Assembly: GCF_001591045.1 (NCBI RefSeq)
Contig: NZ_BCUA01000013.1
Span: 1 to 64,000, forward strand
DNA: 64,000 nucleotides
Reading direction: 5' to 3'
Source: Sphingopyxis granuli NBRC 100800
Lineage (GTDB): Bacteria; Pseudomonadota; Alphaproteobacteria; Sphingomonadales; Sphingomonadaceae
Below are positions 48,153-58,180 of the stretch, piece by piece; within the stretch, counting starts at the first letter, position 1, and each line of letters starts with the position of its first letter. The notes beneath the pieces were generated by a model. It was not told where the DNA came from. It saw only the letters and a program-made list of their open reading frames with translations, and did no database searches. The translations under genes were made by a program, and so were the position numbers.

Positions 48153-50923
48153 CAGTCCTTGCGCCCCTCGGCCAGCAGCGCGGCGAGGCCGGCGAAGGGG
48201 CTGTGCGGCGACGGGCCGCGCCGCGGCGCCCGCTCGGGACGCGGCGCGCGCGGCGCCTCCTGCCCCGGTTTCGGGCGCTGTCCCTTCTTGGCGGGGCGGG
48301 GCGGCCGCCCCTTCGCGGCTTCGCCGGCCTGCCGCTGCGGGGCGCCCTTCCTTTCCGGCTTGCGGCGCTGGCGCTTGTCGGCCCGCTTGAGTCCCGTCCA
48401 GCGCCAGCGCTGAAGCGCCGGGTCGCCGACCGGACGGAAACCGAAGCTCTGGAGCAGCGCGCGCCGCGCCTCCTCGTCGAGGCCGAGCGAGGTGGCGAGC
48501 GCCGGGTCGATCGCGAACCCCGGCGGCAGCGCGCCGACGGCGCCTTCGCCATCGGCGTCGCCCTCTTCGCCCGCCTCCTGCTGCGCGGCGCGATGCGGAT
48601 CGCCGCCCGCGACCGGCGCGCTCGGCGGCGTGGCCGCCTGCATCCGCGCGGCATGCGCCTGCCGCGCCAGCTTCTCGGCCATGTCGATGCGCAGCCAGCC
48701 CGAAGCGCAGCGGCGGAAGCCGGCAACCGCCAGCCCCGCTTCGTCGCCGCCCTTTTGCAGCACCGCGCCGTGCGGCGGCAGCGCGGGCATCGCCGTGCCC
48801 TGCTGCGCGGCGAGCAGCGCGGCGCGCCAGCGCACCGCCTCGGGCTTGAGGAGTTGGGGGTGGAACAGGTCGAGCGACCCGATGGTGAGGCCGAGCCGGC
48901 GGAGCAGCGGCCGCTCGTCCGCGGTCATCGCCGCGAGCTGGTCCTCGACCGCCGCGCGCGTCCCCGTGCCGCCGCCGTCGACCAGCGCCGCGAGCAGCGC
49001 GCGCACCCGCGGCGGGGTGAAGAGGTCGCCCGCCGCCGCGCCCATCGCGGCGAGCGGCGCGGCGTGGCGTGCGAGCTGTTCGGCGACGAAGCGCTGGAGC
49101 CGCTCGGCGATCGCCTGCACCTGCGGCGGATCGAGCCTGCGCAGCGCCGCATCGAGAAGGATCGCCGGCTGCACCAGCGTCGTTCCCCGCGCCAGCGTCG
49201 CGATGGTCTGGCCGTGCCATGCGAGGCGCGGTGGCGTGCCCGCGTCGCCGACCAGCGCCAGCGCACTGCCGTCACTTTCCGCCAGCGCCGCGGCGCGGCG
49301 CGCCAGCTCGCCGCGCAGATGCTTGTCCGCGGCGGCGAGCAACAGCCGGTGGTCGCTCGCGCGCGCGACGGGGTCGACCTTGAAGCTGAAGCCGCTCAGC
49401 GTTCCCAGCGCTTCGCCGTCGACCGCGACGGTGCCGTCGGCACCGACCGCGACGGGCAGCGCGGCATGGCGCTGGCCGGCGTCGCGGATCAGCAGCGCCA
49501 GCCGCCGGTCGACGAAGCGCTGCGTCAGCGCCGCGTGCAGCGCATCGGACAATCGCGATTCGAGCGCCTGCGTCTGCGCGGTCCACCCCGCCGCATCGGC
49601 GATCCAGTCGCCGCGCTGGGCGATGAAGCACAGCGTGCGCACCGCCGCGATGCGGCTCGCGAGCTGGTCGATGTCGCCCTCGGCATCGTCGAGCCGCGCG
49701 AGCCGGCGCGCGAACCAGTCGGGGTCGATCATGCCGTCGCCGCTGGTGCGCCACTGCCACAGGCGGAGCACGGTGCGGCTGTGATGCTCGGCGCCAAGCT
49801 GCTCGAAATCGGGCAGGCCGCAGACGTCCCACAATCGCTCGACCGCCTGCGGCTCGCCGCCGCGCGCCGCGACCTCGATATCGCCCGCCAGGTGCCGCAG
49901 CACGGCGAGGTCCACCGCTTCGGGCGCCGCGCGGAGCGCGGGGTGGGCAGGGGGCTGGGCGAGGTCGGCGAGCAGCCCGTCGAGCGTGTCGAAGCGCGGC
50001 TGCGGGTTGCGCCAGAACAGGCTCGACAGCGGAGGGAAATGATGCCCCTCGATCGCGGCGATTTCCTCGGGCGTCATGCCGCCCTGCGGCAGGCCGATGG
50101 TGCCGAAGCTGCCGTCCTGCTGGTGGCGTCCGGCGCGACCCGCGATCTGCGCCATCTCCGAGATGGTCAGGCGGCGCAGGCGGCGTCCGTCGAATTTCTG
50201 CAGGCTGGCGAAGGCGACGTGGCGCACATCGAGGTTCAGCCCCATGCCGATCGCGTCGGTGGCGACCAGATAGTCGACCTCGCCCGCCTCGAACATCGCG
50301 ACCTGCGCGTTGCGGGTGCGCGGGCTCAGCGCGCCCATCACCACCGCCGCGCCGCCCGCGAAGCGGCGCAGCATCTCGGCGATCGCATAGACCTCCTCGG
50401 CCGAGAAGGCGACGATCGCCGATCGCTTGGGAAGGCGCGACAGCTTCATCGCGCCGGCATAGCTCAGCGTCGAAAAACGCGGCCGCCCGACGATTTCGGC
50501 CTCGGGCACTAGTTCGCGGATCAGCGGGGTGAGGCTCGCCGAGCCGAGGATCATCGTCTCGTCGCGGCCGCGCGCGCGCAGCATCCGGTCGGTGAAGACG
50601 TGCCCGCGCTCGGGATCGGCGCCAAGCTGCGCCTCGTCGATCCCGACGAAGGCGACGTCGCGCTCGATCGGCAGCGCCTCCATCGTGCCGAGCACATAGC
50701 GCGCCTCGGGCGGCCAGATGCGTTCCTCGCCGGTGACCAGCGCGACCGCGGCCGGCCCCTTGATCGCGGCGACGCGGTCATAGACCTCGCGCGCGAGCAG
50801 GCGCAGCGGGAAGCCGATCATGCCGCTGACATGGGCGGTCAGGCGTTCGACCGCCAAATGGGTCTTGCCGGTGTTGGTGGGGCCAAGGACGGCCTTGACC
50901 ATGGAGGAGGAGGTGAAAGGCAT
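48152..50923 (-). CDS. SUV3-like ATP-dependent RNA helicase
   Basis: The 923-residue protein has Walker A GPTNTGKTH near its N-terminus, a DEAQ Walker B box (GIDEAQLG), and the C-terminal helicase motif QIAGRAGRHQQDG, the pattern of the mitochondrial SUV3/bacterial DExH group. A long helical domain follows, then a basic low-complexity tail (residues about 840-910) rich in Arg, Pro and Lys. The ATG at 50923 was chosen; ATG 50902 is seven codons closer to the P-loop. It is coupled to the S4-domain gene, so both may act on structured RNA. Confidence 0.88.
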   Translation of the reverse strand: MPFTSSSMVKAVLGPTNTGKTHLAVERLTAHVSGMIGFPLRLLAREVYDRVAAIKGPAAVALVTGEERIWPPEARYVLGTMEALPIERDVAFVGIDEAQLGADPERGHVFTDRMLRARGRDETMILGSASLTPLIRELVPEAEIVGRPRFSTLSYAGAMKLSRLPKRSAIVAFSAEEVYAIAEMLRRFAGGAAVVMGALSPRTRNAQVAMFEAGEVDYLVATDAIGMGLNLDVRHVAFASLQKFDGRRLRRLTISEMAQIAGRAGRHQQDGSFGTIGLPQGGMTPEEIAAIEGHHFPPLSSLFWRNPQPRFDTLDGLLADLAQPPAHPALRAAPEAVDLAVLRHLAGDIEVAARGGEPQAVERLWDVCGLPDFEQLGAEHHSRTVLRLWQWRTSGDGMIDPDWFARRLARLDDAEGDIDQLASRIAAVRTLCFIAQRGDWIADAAGWTAQTQALESRLSDALHAALTQRFVDRRLALLIRDAGQRHAALPVAVGADGTVAVDGEALGTLSGFSFKVDPVARASDHRLLLAAADKHLRGELARRAAALAESDGSALALVGDAGTPPRLAWHGQTIATLARGTTLVQPAILLDAALRRLDPPQVQAIAERLQRFVAEQLARHAAPLAAMGAAAGDLFTPPRVRALLAALVDGGGTGTRAAVEDQLAAMTADERPLLRRLGLTIGSLDLFHPQLLKPEAVRWRAALLAAQQGTAMPALPPHGAVLQKGGDEAGLAVAGFRRCASGWLRIDMAEKLARQAHAARMQAATPPSAPVAGGDPHRAAQQEAGEEGDADGEGAVGALPPGFAIDPALATSLGLDEEARRALLQSFGFRPVGDPALQRWRWTGLKRADKRQRRKPERKGAPQRQAGEAAKGRPPRPAKKGQRPKPGQEAPRAPRPERAPRRGPSPHSPFAGLAALLAEGRKD

Positions 50924-51166
50924 CGTCTTGGCGCCACGCTGGCATGGTGCGCGCGCGGGCGCAACCGCCGATCGCCGCGTGATGCGCCTCTCGCCTGCCT
51001 TTTCCGCCGGCGGGCACGCCACAGCCCGCCTCGGCCACGGCTCGCCGCAAGCCAAAAGCCGTGGAGAAGCCATTAAATTGACTTTAACGACCTTTGTTTA
51101 CAGACGTTCGGTCCGACGAGATCATCGACGGCCGGGTCGCGGGAGGCCCGTCGAGCGGGGGTTTAT

Positions 51167-52741
51167 TTGTTCCAGCGCCACGAACCCATCGCCGGGATGT
51201 CAGGCAACGCGGCCGCGCTCAGCATGGCGCAGGCCGTTCCGCTGCGGCCCGCGGCGTTCGAACCCGAACCGGCACTCTCGTGGCGCGATCGTCTCGCCGG
51301 TCTTGACCTCGTTCCCGATCTGGGCGCCAATATCGGCTCGGCCGAATGGTGGCGCGGGCTGGCGACGCTGACCCTGCTGTGCGGCAGCGCCATCGCGACC
51401 TTTCCCGGCATCAAGCCGCTGGAGATCGGCGGCGCGCCCGCGCTCGACGCCGCCGATTTCAACGAGGCGCGCGCGCAGATGATCGTGCCGCTCGCGCTCG
51501 GCGCCGACACGGGCCGCCACATGGCCGCGACCGACGCGGTGCGCCCGCTGACCCAGACGCCCGAACGGCCGCAGATCGAGCTGACCGCGACGCTTGGCCG
51601 CGGCGACAGCTTCGCCCGCCTGCTCGAACGCTCGGGCGTCGGCGGCGTGGAGGCGCAGGCCATCGCGCAGCAGGTTTCGGGCGCCGTGCCGCTGTCCGAC
51701 ATCGCGCCGGGCACGCGCATCGACCTGATCCTGGGACGCCGCGCGGCGCGCACCATGCCGCGCCCGGTCGAGGCGCTGGCGATGCGCGCACGCTTCGACC
51801 TTCGTATCGAGATGGAGCGGATCGACGGGCGGATGGTGATGCGCCGCATCCCGATCGCCGTCGACGCGACGCCGCTGCGCATCCGCGGACGGGTCGGCGA
51901 CAGCCTCTATCGTTCGGCGCGCGCGGCGGGCGCGCCGCCGGAGGCGATCCAGGCCTATCTGCGCGTGATCGGCAAGCAGATCTCGGTCGGCAGCGACCTG
52001 CGCGCCTCGGACGAATATGACATCATCGTCGACCATCGCCGCGCCGAAACGGGCGAAAGCGAGACGGGCCGGCTGCTCTATGCCGGGCTGATCCGCGGCG
52101 GCAAGCCGAAGCTGTCGATGCTCGAATGGACCAAGGACGGGCGCAGCCAGTGGTTCGAGGCATCGGGGGTCGGCGAACGGCGCGGCGGCATGGTGCGCCC
52201 GACGAACGGCCGCGTCACCTCGACCTTCGGGGTGCGGCGCCATCCGATCCTCGGTTATCGCCGCATGCACAGCGGCGTCGATTTCGGCGGCGGCTATGGC
52301 GCGCCCATCCACGCGGTCAGCGACGGCGTGGTGACGGTCGCCGGCCGCACCGGCGGCTTCGGCAATTACGTCAAGCTCAACCATGGTGGCGGCACCGGCA
52401 CCGGCTATGGGCATATGAGCCGCATCGCGGTGCGCGCGGGCCAGCGCGTCGCGCGCGGCCAGGTGATCGGCTATATCGGCTCGACCGGCCTGTCGACCGG
52501 GCCGCATCTTCATTTCGAAGTCTATCGCAACGGCCATGCGGTGAACCCGATGTCGGTCAGCTTCGTCACCAAGGCACAGCTCGAAGGCCAGGAACTCGCG
52601 GCCTTCCGCGCGCGCATCCGCGCGCTGACCGCGATCGCCCCGGGCGCGGCGCTGGCGCCCGTCGCACCGAAGCAGATCGAGGGGCCGAAGCTCGGCTCGC
52701 TCGCCGACGTCGCTTCGAAGCGGGCCGGCGACGGACTCTGA
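51167..52741 (+). CDS. M23-family peptidoglycan metallopeptidase
   Basis: The product is 524 residues from TTG 51167, preceded by GAGCGGGGG, or about 514 from ATG 51197. A hydrophobic segment near residues 65-82 anchors it in the inner membrane. A mixed region follows, then a C-terminal LytM/M23 domain with HSGVDFGGGYGAPIHAV and the zinc ligands H-x-H in GPHLHFEVYRNG. It should cut peptide cross-links during cell-wall growth or division, or act as an activator if inactive. Confidence 0.88.
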   Translation: MFQRHEPIAGMSGNAAALSMAQAVPLRPAAFEPEPALSWRDRLAGLDLVPDLGANIGSAEWWRGLATLTLLCGSAIATFPGIKPLEIGGAPALDAADFNEARAQMIVPLALGADTGRHMAATDAVRPLTQTPERPQIELTATLGRGDSFARLLERSGVGGVEAQAIAQQVSGAVPLSDIAPGTRIDLILGRRAARTMPRPVEALAMRARFDLRIEMERIDGRMVMRRIPIAVDATPLRIRGRVGDSLYRSARAAGAPPEAIQAYLRVIGKQISVGSDLRASDEYDIIVDHRRAETGESETGRLLYAGLIRGGKPKLSMLEWTKDGRSQWFEASGVGERRGGMVRPTNGRVTSTFGVRRHPILGYRRMHSGVDFGGGYGAPIHAVSDGVVTVAGRTGGFGNYVKLNHGGGTGTGYGHMSRIAVRAGQRVARGQVIGYIGSTGLSTGPHLHFEVYRNGHAVNPMSVSFVTKAQLEGQELAAFRARIRALTAIAPGAALAPVAPKQIEGPKLGSLADVASKRAGDGL

Positions 52742-52894
52742 CCGGACGCGGCGCGGACCCACGCGCCGGCTATCGTCCGCTCCGTTCAGACGCGTTCGCA
52801 GCCACCGCGCGACCGCCATCGCTCGCGGCGCGACCGGCGTCGACCGCCGGCTGATCAAATCTTGGATATAATCAAAAAGGAATATTGGGGCATG

Positions 52895-52908
52895 CATAAT
52901 TTATTATG
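52895..52908. promoter_or_regulatory. perfect dyad upstream of the TonB receptor at 53014
   Basis: CATAAT and ATTATG form a perfect 6-bp inverted repeat around TT in a 60-bp AT-rich island about 110 bp before the receptor start. It is a candidate operator for the uptake locus; the regulator is not identified. Confidence 0.45.
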
Positions 52909-53013
52909 TTGATATATGAACGCCGCTAATTTGCAGCCTGCGACACAACAATGCCGGTTGGGCACCTTCCCGAGCGAGGATAAGGGGGCCGGCCGCTGGG
53001 GAGGTAAGCTGCA

Positions 53014-55395
53014 ATGACATCCACTCGAAATCTGCGCTGGGCGCTTCTCGCGACCGTGGCGGGCCTCACGGCGCCGGGCACGGCCTTTGCGCAGGCGGCC
53101 CCGAACGAGGCCGCCGCGGCCGCACCGGGCGACGAGATCGTCGTCACCGCGCGCAAGCGCGCCGAAAGCCTGCAGGACGTGCCGATTTCGGTCCAGGCGT
53201 TCAGCAGCGCTGCGCTCGAACAGGCCGGCATCAAGGATTTTTCCGAAGTCGCCTACCGCATTCCGGGGCTCAAGCTCAGTGCCGAGCGCGCGGTCGATAC
53301 CGAGCTGTTCATCCGCGGCATCGGTTCGGACATCCAGGGCGCCGGCGCCGACGCGGCGGTCGGCATCTTCGTCGACGGCGTTTATCTGTCGCGCGGCACC
53401 GGCTCGCTGCTCGACCTCTATGACCTCGAGCGCGTCGAGGTGCTCAAGGGGCCGCAGGCGCTCCGTTTCGGCAAGAGCGTCGTCGGGGGCCTGATCAACT
53501 ATGTGACCAAGAAGCCCGGCGACACGTTCGAAGGGCGCTTCGAGGCGAGCTACGGCAACTATGATCGGATCGACGTCGCGGCGTCGGCGCGCGGCCCGGT
53601 GTCGGACACCGTCAGCCTCGGCCTGACCGCCAGTTCGCGCAAGCACGACGGCTATGCGAAGAATCTGCGCGGCGGCGACGAAGAGGACCAGAACATGCAG
53701 TCGGTGCGCGCGCAGCTGCGCTGGCAGCCCGACGCGACGCTCGACGTCAACCTGTCCGCCGACTATACGCGCCATCGCGACGGCGCGCGCTGGGTCGACA
53801 TCCTCGTTTCCGGCGACAGCGAGGAAGTGACCTACCTCGGCTATTATGCGCCGACTATCGACAGCCTGCCCGGTTTCGTGCTGCCGAACCGCAACGCGCC
53901 TTTCAAGAGCGCGAAGCGCCGCTCGGGCGAGCATAATTTCACCGGCTTCCAGAACAGCGACATGTACGGGCTCAGTGGCACGATCGACTGGCAGCCGGGC
54001 GACGGGATCAGCATCACCTCGCAGACCGCCTATCGTGACAGCTCGCTGGCGGCGCGCGAGGACGGATCGGGGATGTTCTTCAATTTCCCCTTCGACCCCG
54101 CCACCAACGCCCCCGACATCACCTCCGCGATGCTCGCCGGGCTCGACACCTATCTCGCGACCGTCCCCGACAGCTATTTCGACAGCGGCAAGGGCGAGGA
54201 CGTGAAGCAATTCTCGCAGGAACTGCGCCTGCGCTGGGACAATGGCGGGCCGCTCCGGCTCGAAGGCGGCGTCTATTATCTGCACGAGAAGATCCGCCGC
54301 GCGGAAGATGTGAACTTCCTCTTCCCCGACTTCGGGGCGATCGAGGAATTTGCCTTCGCGCTCGCCTATGGCGGCATCCCGGCGACGCCGTCGCCCGGCT
54401 CGAACCACACGGTCACCAGCTCGCGCAATGACAATATCGGCGTCTTCGGCGAAGTCAGCTTCGACCTGACCGACCAGCTCACTGTCGAGGCGGGGCTGCG
54501 TTATGCCTATGACCGCAAGCGCTATTCGAACAATCGCTCGGGCGTGTCGTTCGAGGGCGAGGCTGTCAATTTCCAAGTCGGCGAGACGCGGAGCTGGGAC
54601 GCCTGGCTGCCGAGCGCGACGCTACGCTACGAACCGAGCGACGACGTCACCCTCTATGCCCGCTATGCGAAGGGCTACAAGCCCGGCGGCTGGACGGGCG
54701 AGGACGCCAACACGCCGGCCGAGGCGCTGGTCTCCTTCGATCCCGAAACCGCCGACAGCTTCGAACTCGGCGCCAAGCTCGCGCTTGCCGACCGGCGGTT
54801 GTTCATCAACGCGGCGGCCTATTATACGCTCTACGACAATCTCCAGACCAACCAGTTCCTGTCGCCGGGGCCGGGGATGCCGCCCGACAATTTCGTCTTC
54901 AATGCGAAGAACGGCACGCGCGCCTATGGCCTCGAACTCGATTTCCAGGCGCGGATCACCGATACCTTTACCCTGTCGGGCAACTATGCATTTTCGAAGT
55001 GCAACTTTACCGGCGAGCTGATCATCGACGACGACGGAACCGACCTCGACGGCAACAGTTGCCGCCGCACTCCCAAGCATGCGTTCAGCGTCGCGGCGAA
55101 CCTCGACCAGCCGATCAGCGAACGGCTCGCGCTGGTGGCGGGCACCGACTTCCAGTATACGGGGGCGAATTTCTTTGACAATCCGAACACCCCGATCCTG
55201 AAGTTCGACGAAGAGGTGCTGCTCAACGCACGCATCGGGGTGCGCGACATCGACGACAAGTGGGAATTGACCGCCTGGATCAAGAATCTCACCAACGAGC
55301 TCAACTATACCAGCAAGCTCGAATTGTTCGGCACCATCTATTCGACCTATATCCCGCCGCGCACCTATGGCCTGACGGCCCGGTTCCGCTTCTAG
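53014..55395 (+). CDS. TonB-dependent receptor
   Basis: The 793-residue receptor has a signal peptide (cleavage near TAFAQA), TonB box DEIVVTARKRAES, plug motifs ELFIRGIGSDIQG, VGIFVDGVYLSRG and VEVLKGPQALRFGKS, and a barrel ending TARFRF. It is the first gene of a run of same-strand genes ending with a kynureninase and a permease, so it may import an aromatic-amino-acid-derived compound. Confidence 0.9.
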   Translation: MTSTRNLRWALLATVAGLTAPGTAFAQAAPNEAAAAAPGDEIVVTARKRAESLQDVPISVQAFSSAALEQAGIKDFSEVAYRIPGLKLSAERAVDTELFIRGIGSDIQGAGADAAVGIFVDGVYLSRGTGSLLDLYDLERVEVLKGPQALRFGKSVVGGLINYVTKKPGDTFEGRFEASYGNYDRIDVAASARGPVSDTVSLGLTASSRKHDGYAKNLRGGDEEDQNMQSVRAQLRWQPDATLDVNLSADYTRHRDGARWVDILVSGDSEEVTYLGYYAPTIDSLPGFVLPNRNAPFKSAKRRSGEHNFTGFQNSDMYGLSGTIDWQPGDGISITSQTAYRDSSLAAREDGSGMFFNFPFDPATNAPDITSAMLAGLDTYLATVPDSYFDSGKGEDVKQFSQELRLRWDNGGPLRLEGGVYYLHEKIRRAEDVNFLFPDFGAIEEFAFALAYGGIPATPSPGSNHTVTSSRNDNIGVFGEVSFDLTDQLTVEAGLRYAYDRKRYSNNRSGVSFEGEAVNFQVGETRSWDAWLPSATLRYEPSDDVTLYARYAKGYKPGGWTGEDANTPAEALVSFDPETADSFELGAKLALADRRLFINAAAYYTLYDNLQTNQFLSPGPGMPPDNFVFNAKNGTRAYGLELDFQARITDTFTLSGNYAFSKCNFTGELIIDDDGTDLDGNSCRRTPKHAFSVAANLDQPISERLALVAGTDFQYTGANFFDNPNTPILKFDEEVLLNARIGVRDIDDKWELTAWIKNLTNELNYTSKLELFGTIYSTYIPPRTYGLTARFRF

Positions 55396-55475
55396 GGCAT
55401 CATTGTCATTGCAACTCCGGATCGGGTTCGGGGTCGCAATGACGCAGCAGGTCAACAGGCAGGAAAGGGTTCGCA

Positions 55476-57227
55476 ATGAAGCGCGGCATCAGGATCATGG
55501 CAGGCGCAGGCACCGTCCTCGCCGCGCTGCTCGGCACGGCGGCGCTCGCTGCGGCGGACTGGGGTCCGAAAGAACCCGGGCCGATCGATGTGCGCGATTC
55601 GTGGCTGCAGGCCTGGATCGCCATGATCCCCGACAATCCGCCGGCCCCGCCGAAACCGGGCGTCGATTACGGCATGAACCCCGACGGGTCGTTCCGCCAT
55701 CCGGTCGCGACGCCGCTGACGACCGATGCGCCGCGCTTTCCGGGGCAGCTCGATCATTGGGACCAGAACAGCTACGCCAGCAACGTTGACGTGATCGCCT
55801 TCTATCCCGCGGTGACGTCGCCGTGGCATGCCTGGGCGAATGTCGTCGATTTCGGCGGCAAGCGCTATCTCTACACGCACGACCGCGACTATCTGCGCAT
55901 CCTCGACGTCACCGACCCGCGCAAGGCGAAGATCGTCTGGTCGCAGGGCGGCACCTGGAGCGCCAAGGGGTCGAGCGAGGATTGGGACGCCTCCGCGGTC
56001 ACCGACTATTTCGGCGGCGTCACCATCGCATGGAACGAGAAGCTGCGGCGCAACATCCTCGTCGCCTCCTACGAGATCGGCCGCTTTGGCCTGATGGAGG
56101 ACAAGCGCCGCGAGCCCGCGAAAGTGGCGGAGCAGCGTCACTATAATTCGCTCAAGGGCTTCAAGGTGTATGCGATGAACGGCCCGACCCCCGACCAGTG
56201 GGAACTGATCGCGACGCGCACCACCGACACCAGACACCCCGATGCGCCGATCGGGCAGCAGCAGGGATCGGGCGCGCTCGACGCGGTCACATGGTTCGGG
56301 GGCAAATATATGCTGCTCTCGGCGGCGCCCGACGACAGCTATTCGCTCACCGAATATCCCGATTATCTCTATTCGCCCGGCTATCAGGTCTGGGACATGG
56401 CGGACCCGGCGAACCCGAAATTCGTGTCGCAAATCACGGTGCCCGGCCAGCAGCTCGGCGACCCCGCCAGCGAGGCCGCCTATCGCGCCAATCCGCGCGC
56501 GGGCAACCGGACGAGCTGGATGGGTTCGCGCTATCCAATCGTGACCGCCCGGCCGGTCGAGGACGGCGGCAAGGTCGGCTTCGGCGGCATGGGCGGGCTC
56601 GGCTTCTATACGTTCGACCTCAGCGACCCGGCGCAGCCGAAGACGCTCGGCCATCTCGCCATCCCGCCGAGCTATGCCGGGACCGAGTTCGACAATGTCG
56701 ACGTCAGCCAGTACGACCGCACCGGCTTCGTCTTCGCGAACGGCTATCCGATGAACGAGAATTGCTACGAGCCGTTCAAGGACATTTATTCGATCGATGT
56801 GCGCGATCCCGCGCATCCGAAGGTCGCGGCGACCTTCCCGCGTCCGACGCCGCCGCCCGGCGCGGCCTTCACCGATTTCTGCCAGCGGCGCGGCAGCTTC
56901 GGGCCGAAGCGGTCGGGCGGGCTCACCCAGCCCGAGCGCGGGCGCCAGGGTCTCGCCATCTATGCCTTCTACAACGCGGGCATCCAGATCTTCGACGTCA
57001 AGGATCCGGCAAAGCCGAAGGTCGCTGGCTATTTCGTCCCGCGCTTCGCGACGACCGACGAACTGCCCGATTATGCGATCGGCAACTCGACCTTCGCGGT
57101 CTATACCGAATATGACCGCAACATCATCTGGGCCTTTTCGGTGAACGGTGTCTACGCGCTGTCGTCGCCGCTGCTCGGCAAGCCGCGGCTCGGCGCGCCG
57201 AAGACCATCTGGCCCGAACGGCGATAA
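55476..57227 (+). CDS. exported LVIVD-repeat beta-propeller protein
   Basis: The 583-residue product has a signal peptide (cleavage near ALAAAD) and several LVIVD-type repeats: LRILDVTDPRKAKIV, YQVWDMADPANPKFV, FYTFDLSDPAQPKTL, IYSIDVRDPAHPKVA and IQIFDVKDPAKPKVA. They suggest a beta-propeller in the periplasm or at the surface. Such proteins often bind ligands or partners and have no fixed reaction. It follows the TonB receptor by 80 bases. Confidence 0.8.
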   Translation: MKRGIRIMAGAGTVLAALLGTAALAAADWGPKEPGPIDVRDSWLQAWIAMIPDNPPAPPKPGVDYGMNPDGSFRHPVATPLTTDAPRFPGQLDHWDQNSYASNVDVIAFYPAVTSPWHAWANVVDFGGKRYLYTHDRDYLRILDVTDPRKAKIVWSQGGTWSAKGSSEDWDASAVTDYFGGVTIAWNEKLRRNILVASYEIGRFGLMEDKRREPAKVAEQRHYNSLKGFKVYAMNGPTPDQWELIATRTTDTRHPDAPIGQQQGSGALDAVTWFGGKYMLLSAAPDDSYSLTEYPDYLYSPGYQVWDMADPANPKFVSQITVPGQQLGDPASEAAYRANPRAGNRTSWMGSRYPIVTARPVEDGGKVGFGGMGGLGFYTFDLSDPAQPKTLGHLAIPPSYAGTEFDNVDVSQYDRTGFVFANGYPMNENCYEPFKDIYSIDVRDPAHPKVAATFPRPTPPPGAAFTDFCQRRGSFGPKRSGGLTQPERGRQGLAIYAFYNAGIQIFDVKDPAKPKVAGYFVPRFATTDELPDYAIGNSTFAVYTEYDRNIIWAFSVNGVYALSSPLLGKPRLGAPKTIWPERR

Positions 57228-57252
57228 TCCCACTTCGAAAAGGACCTGATTT

Positions 57253-58170
57253 ATGCGCATAGCGATGATGACGCTGGCGGGGGCGCTGTTCCTCGCCGGA
57301 TGCTCGAACGCGCCCGCCGACAAGCCGGTGGCAAAGCCCGCTGAACCGGCCGGCGACAATATCCTGCACATCAGCTGGGGCGGCATCGCGGAGGCCGATG
57401 CGGGCGAGGCCGCGCGCCACTGGTCGACCTGGACGATCAACCTCGTCGACGGCGGTCCGGCCTATGGCTGGCAGTCCGACAAGGCCGTCACCCTCCCGCA
57501 CCAGCTCGCTTTCGAGCTGGCGGGCAGCGGCACGATCCGAGCGGTCGCGCTCGACAATCGCTTCGAGCCGGTGGTGCGCGAGGACGGGTCGATGTCGCAG
57601 GCCCCCGACGGTTCGCCGGTGCGGCGCTTTGCGCTGCTCGGCTCGACTGCCGGACCCGACGGGCCGTTCGAGACACTGGTCGAGGGCGAGGCCAAGGCCG
57701 ACGCACAGACGCTGGTGAAACTGCCGAAGGAGGCCCGCGCACGCTGGCTGCGGCTGCGCATCGACAGCAATTGGGCGGGCAGCGGTTCGACGCGTCTGTC
57801 GGACCTCGCCGTGATCGGCGATCTCGACCAGCGCGGGGCGGGCGGCGGCGAGGAGGTCGGCGGCGTCTATGCCCATGAATATGGTCCGATCCTGCTGCGG
57901 CAGAAGGGGAATGAGGTTTTCGGCTGTTACAACGACGGGCTCGGCACGCTGCGCGGCACGATCTTCGGCCGCATCATGCGGCTCGCCTGGTATTCGAAGG
58001 CGGAGGGCAGCATCGGCGCGGCGACGCTGGTCGCGGCGAACGGCAAGCTCTATGGCTTCTGGTATCGCCCTGAAGACAGGATGGGCAGCCCGTGGAATGC
58101 GGTGAGGGAAGGCGGCCTCGACGGCGCCGATCTCGGCAAGTGCCGCGCGGCGCTCTATCCGCCAGCCTGA
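57253..58170 (+). CDS. lipoprotein of unknown function
   Basis: The 305-residue product has a lipobox LAGC (Cys17). Its N-terminal domain (residues about 35-195) is beta-rich and reminiscent of F5/8-type carbohydrate-binding folds (TIRAVALDNRFEPVV, then ARWLRLRIDSNWAGSG). A C-terminal domain begins with GVYAHEYGPILL. I do not recognise it with confidence. It is 25 bases behind the LVIVD protein and 10 before the next gene. Confidence 0.7.
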   Translation: MRIAMMTLAGALFLAGCSNAPADKPVAKPAEPAGDNILHISWGGIAEADAGEAARHWSTWTINLVDGGPAYGWQSDKAVTLPHQLAFELAGSGTIRAVALDNRFEPVVREDGSMSQAPDGSPVRRFALLGSTAGPDGPFETLVEGEAKADAQTLVKLPKEARARWLRLRIDSNWAGSGSTRLSDLAVIGDLDQRGAGGGEEVGGVYAHEYGPILLRQKGNEVFGCYNDGLGTLRGTIFGRIMRLAWYSKAEGSIGAATLVAANGKLYGFWYRPEDRMGSPWNAVREGGLDGADLGKCRAALYPPA

Positions 58171-58180
58171 GGACTTGCCC

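Noticed and set aside
48062-50512. An 816-codon forward frame opposite the helicase gene
   Set aside because: No recognisable domain and an extreme Arg/Ala content; the reverse frame has all the helicase motifs.
51073-51105. TTGACT with TTTACA as a promoter for the M23 peptidase
   Set aside because: The spacing is only 13 bases, too short for a normal sigma-70 promoter, so I did not list it.
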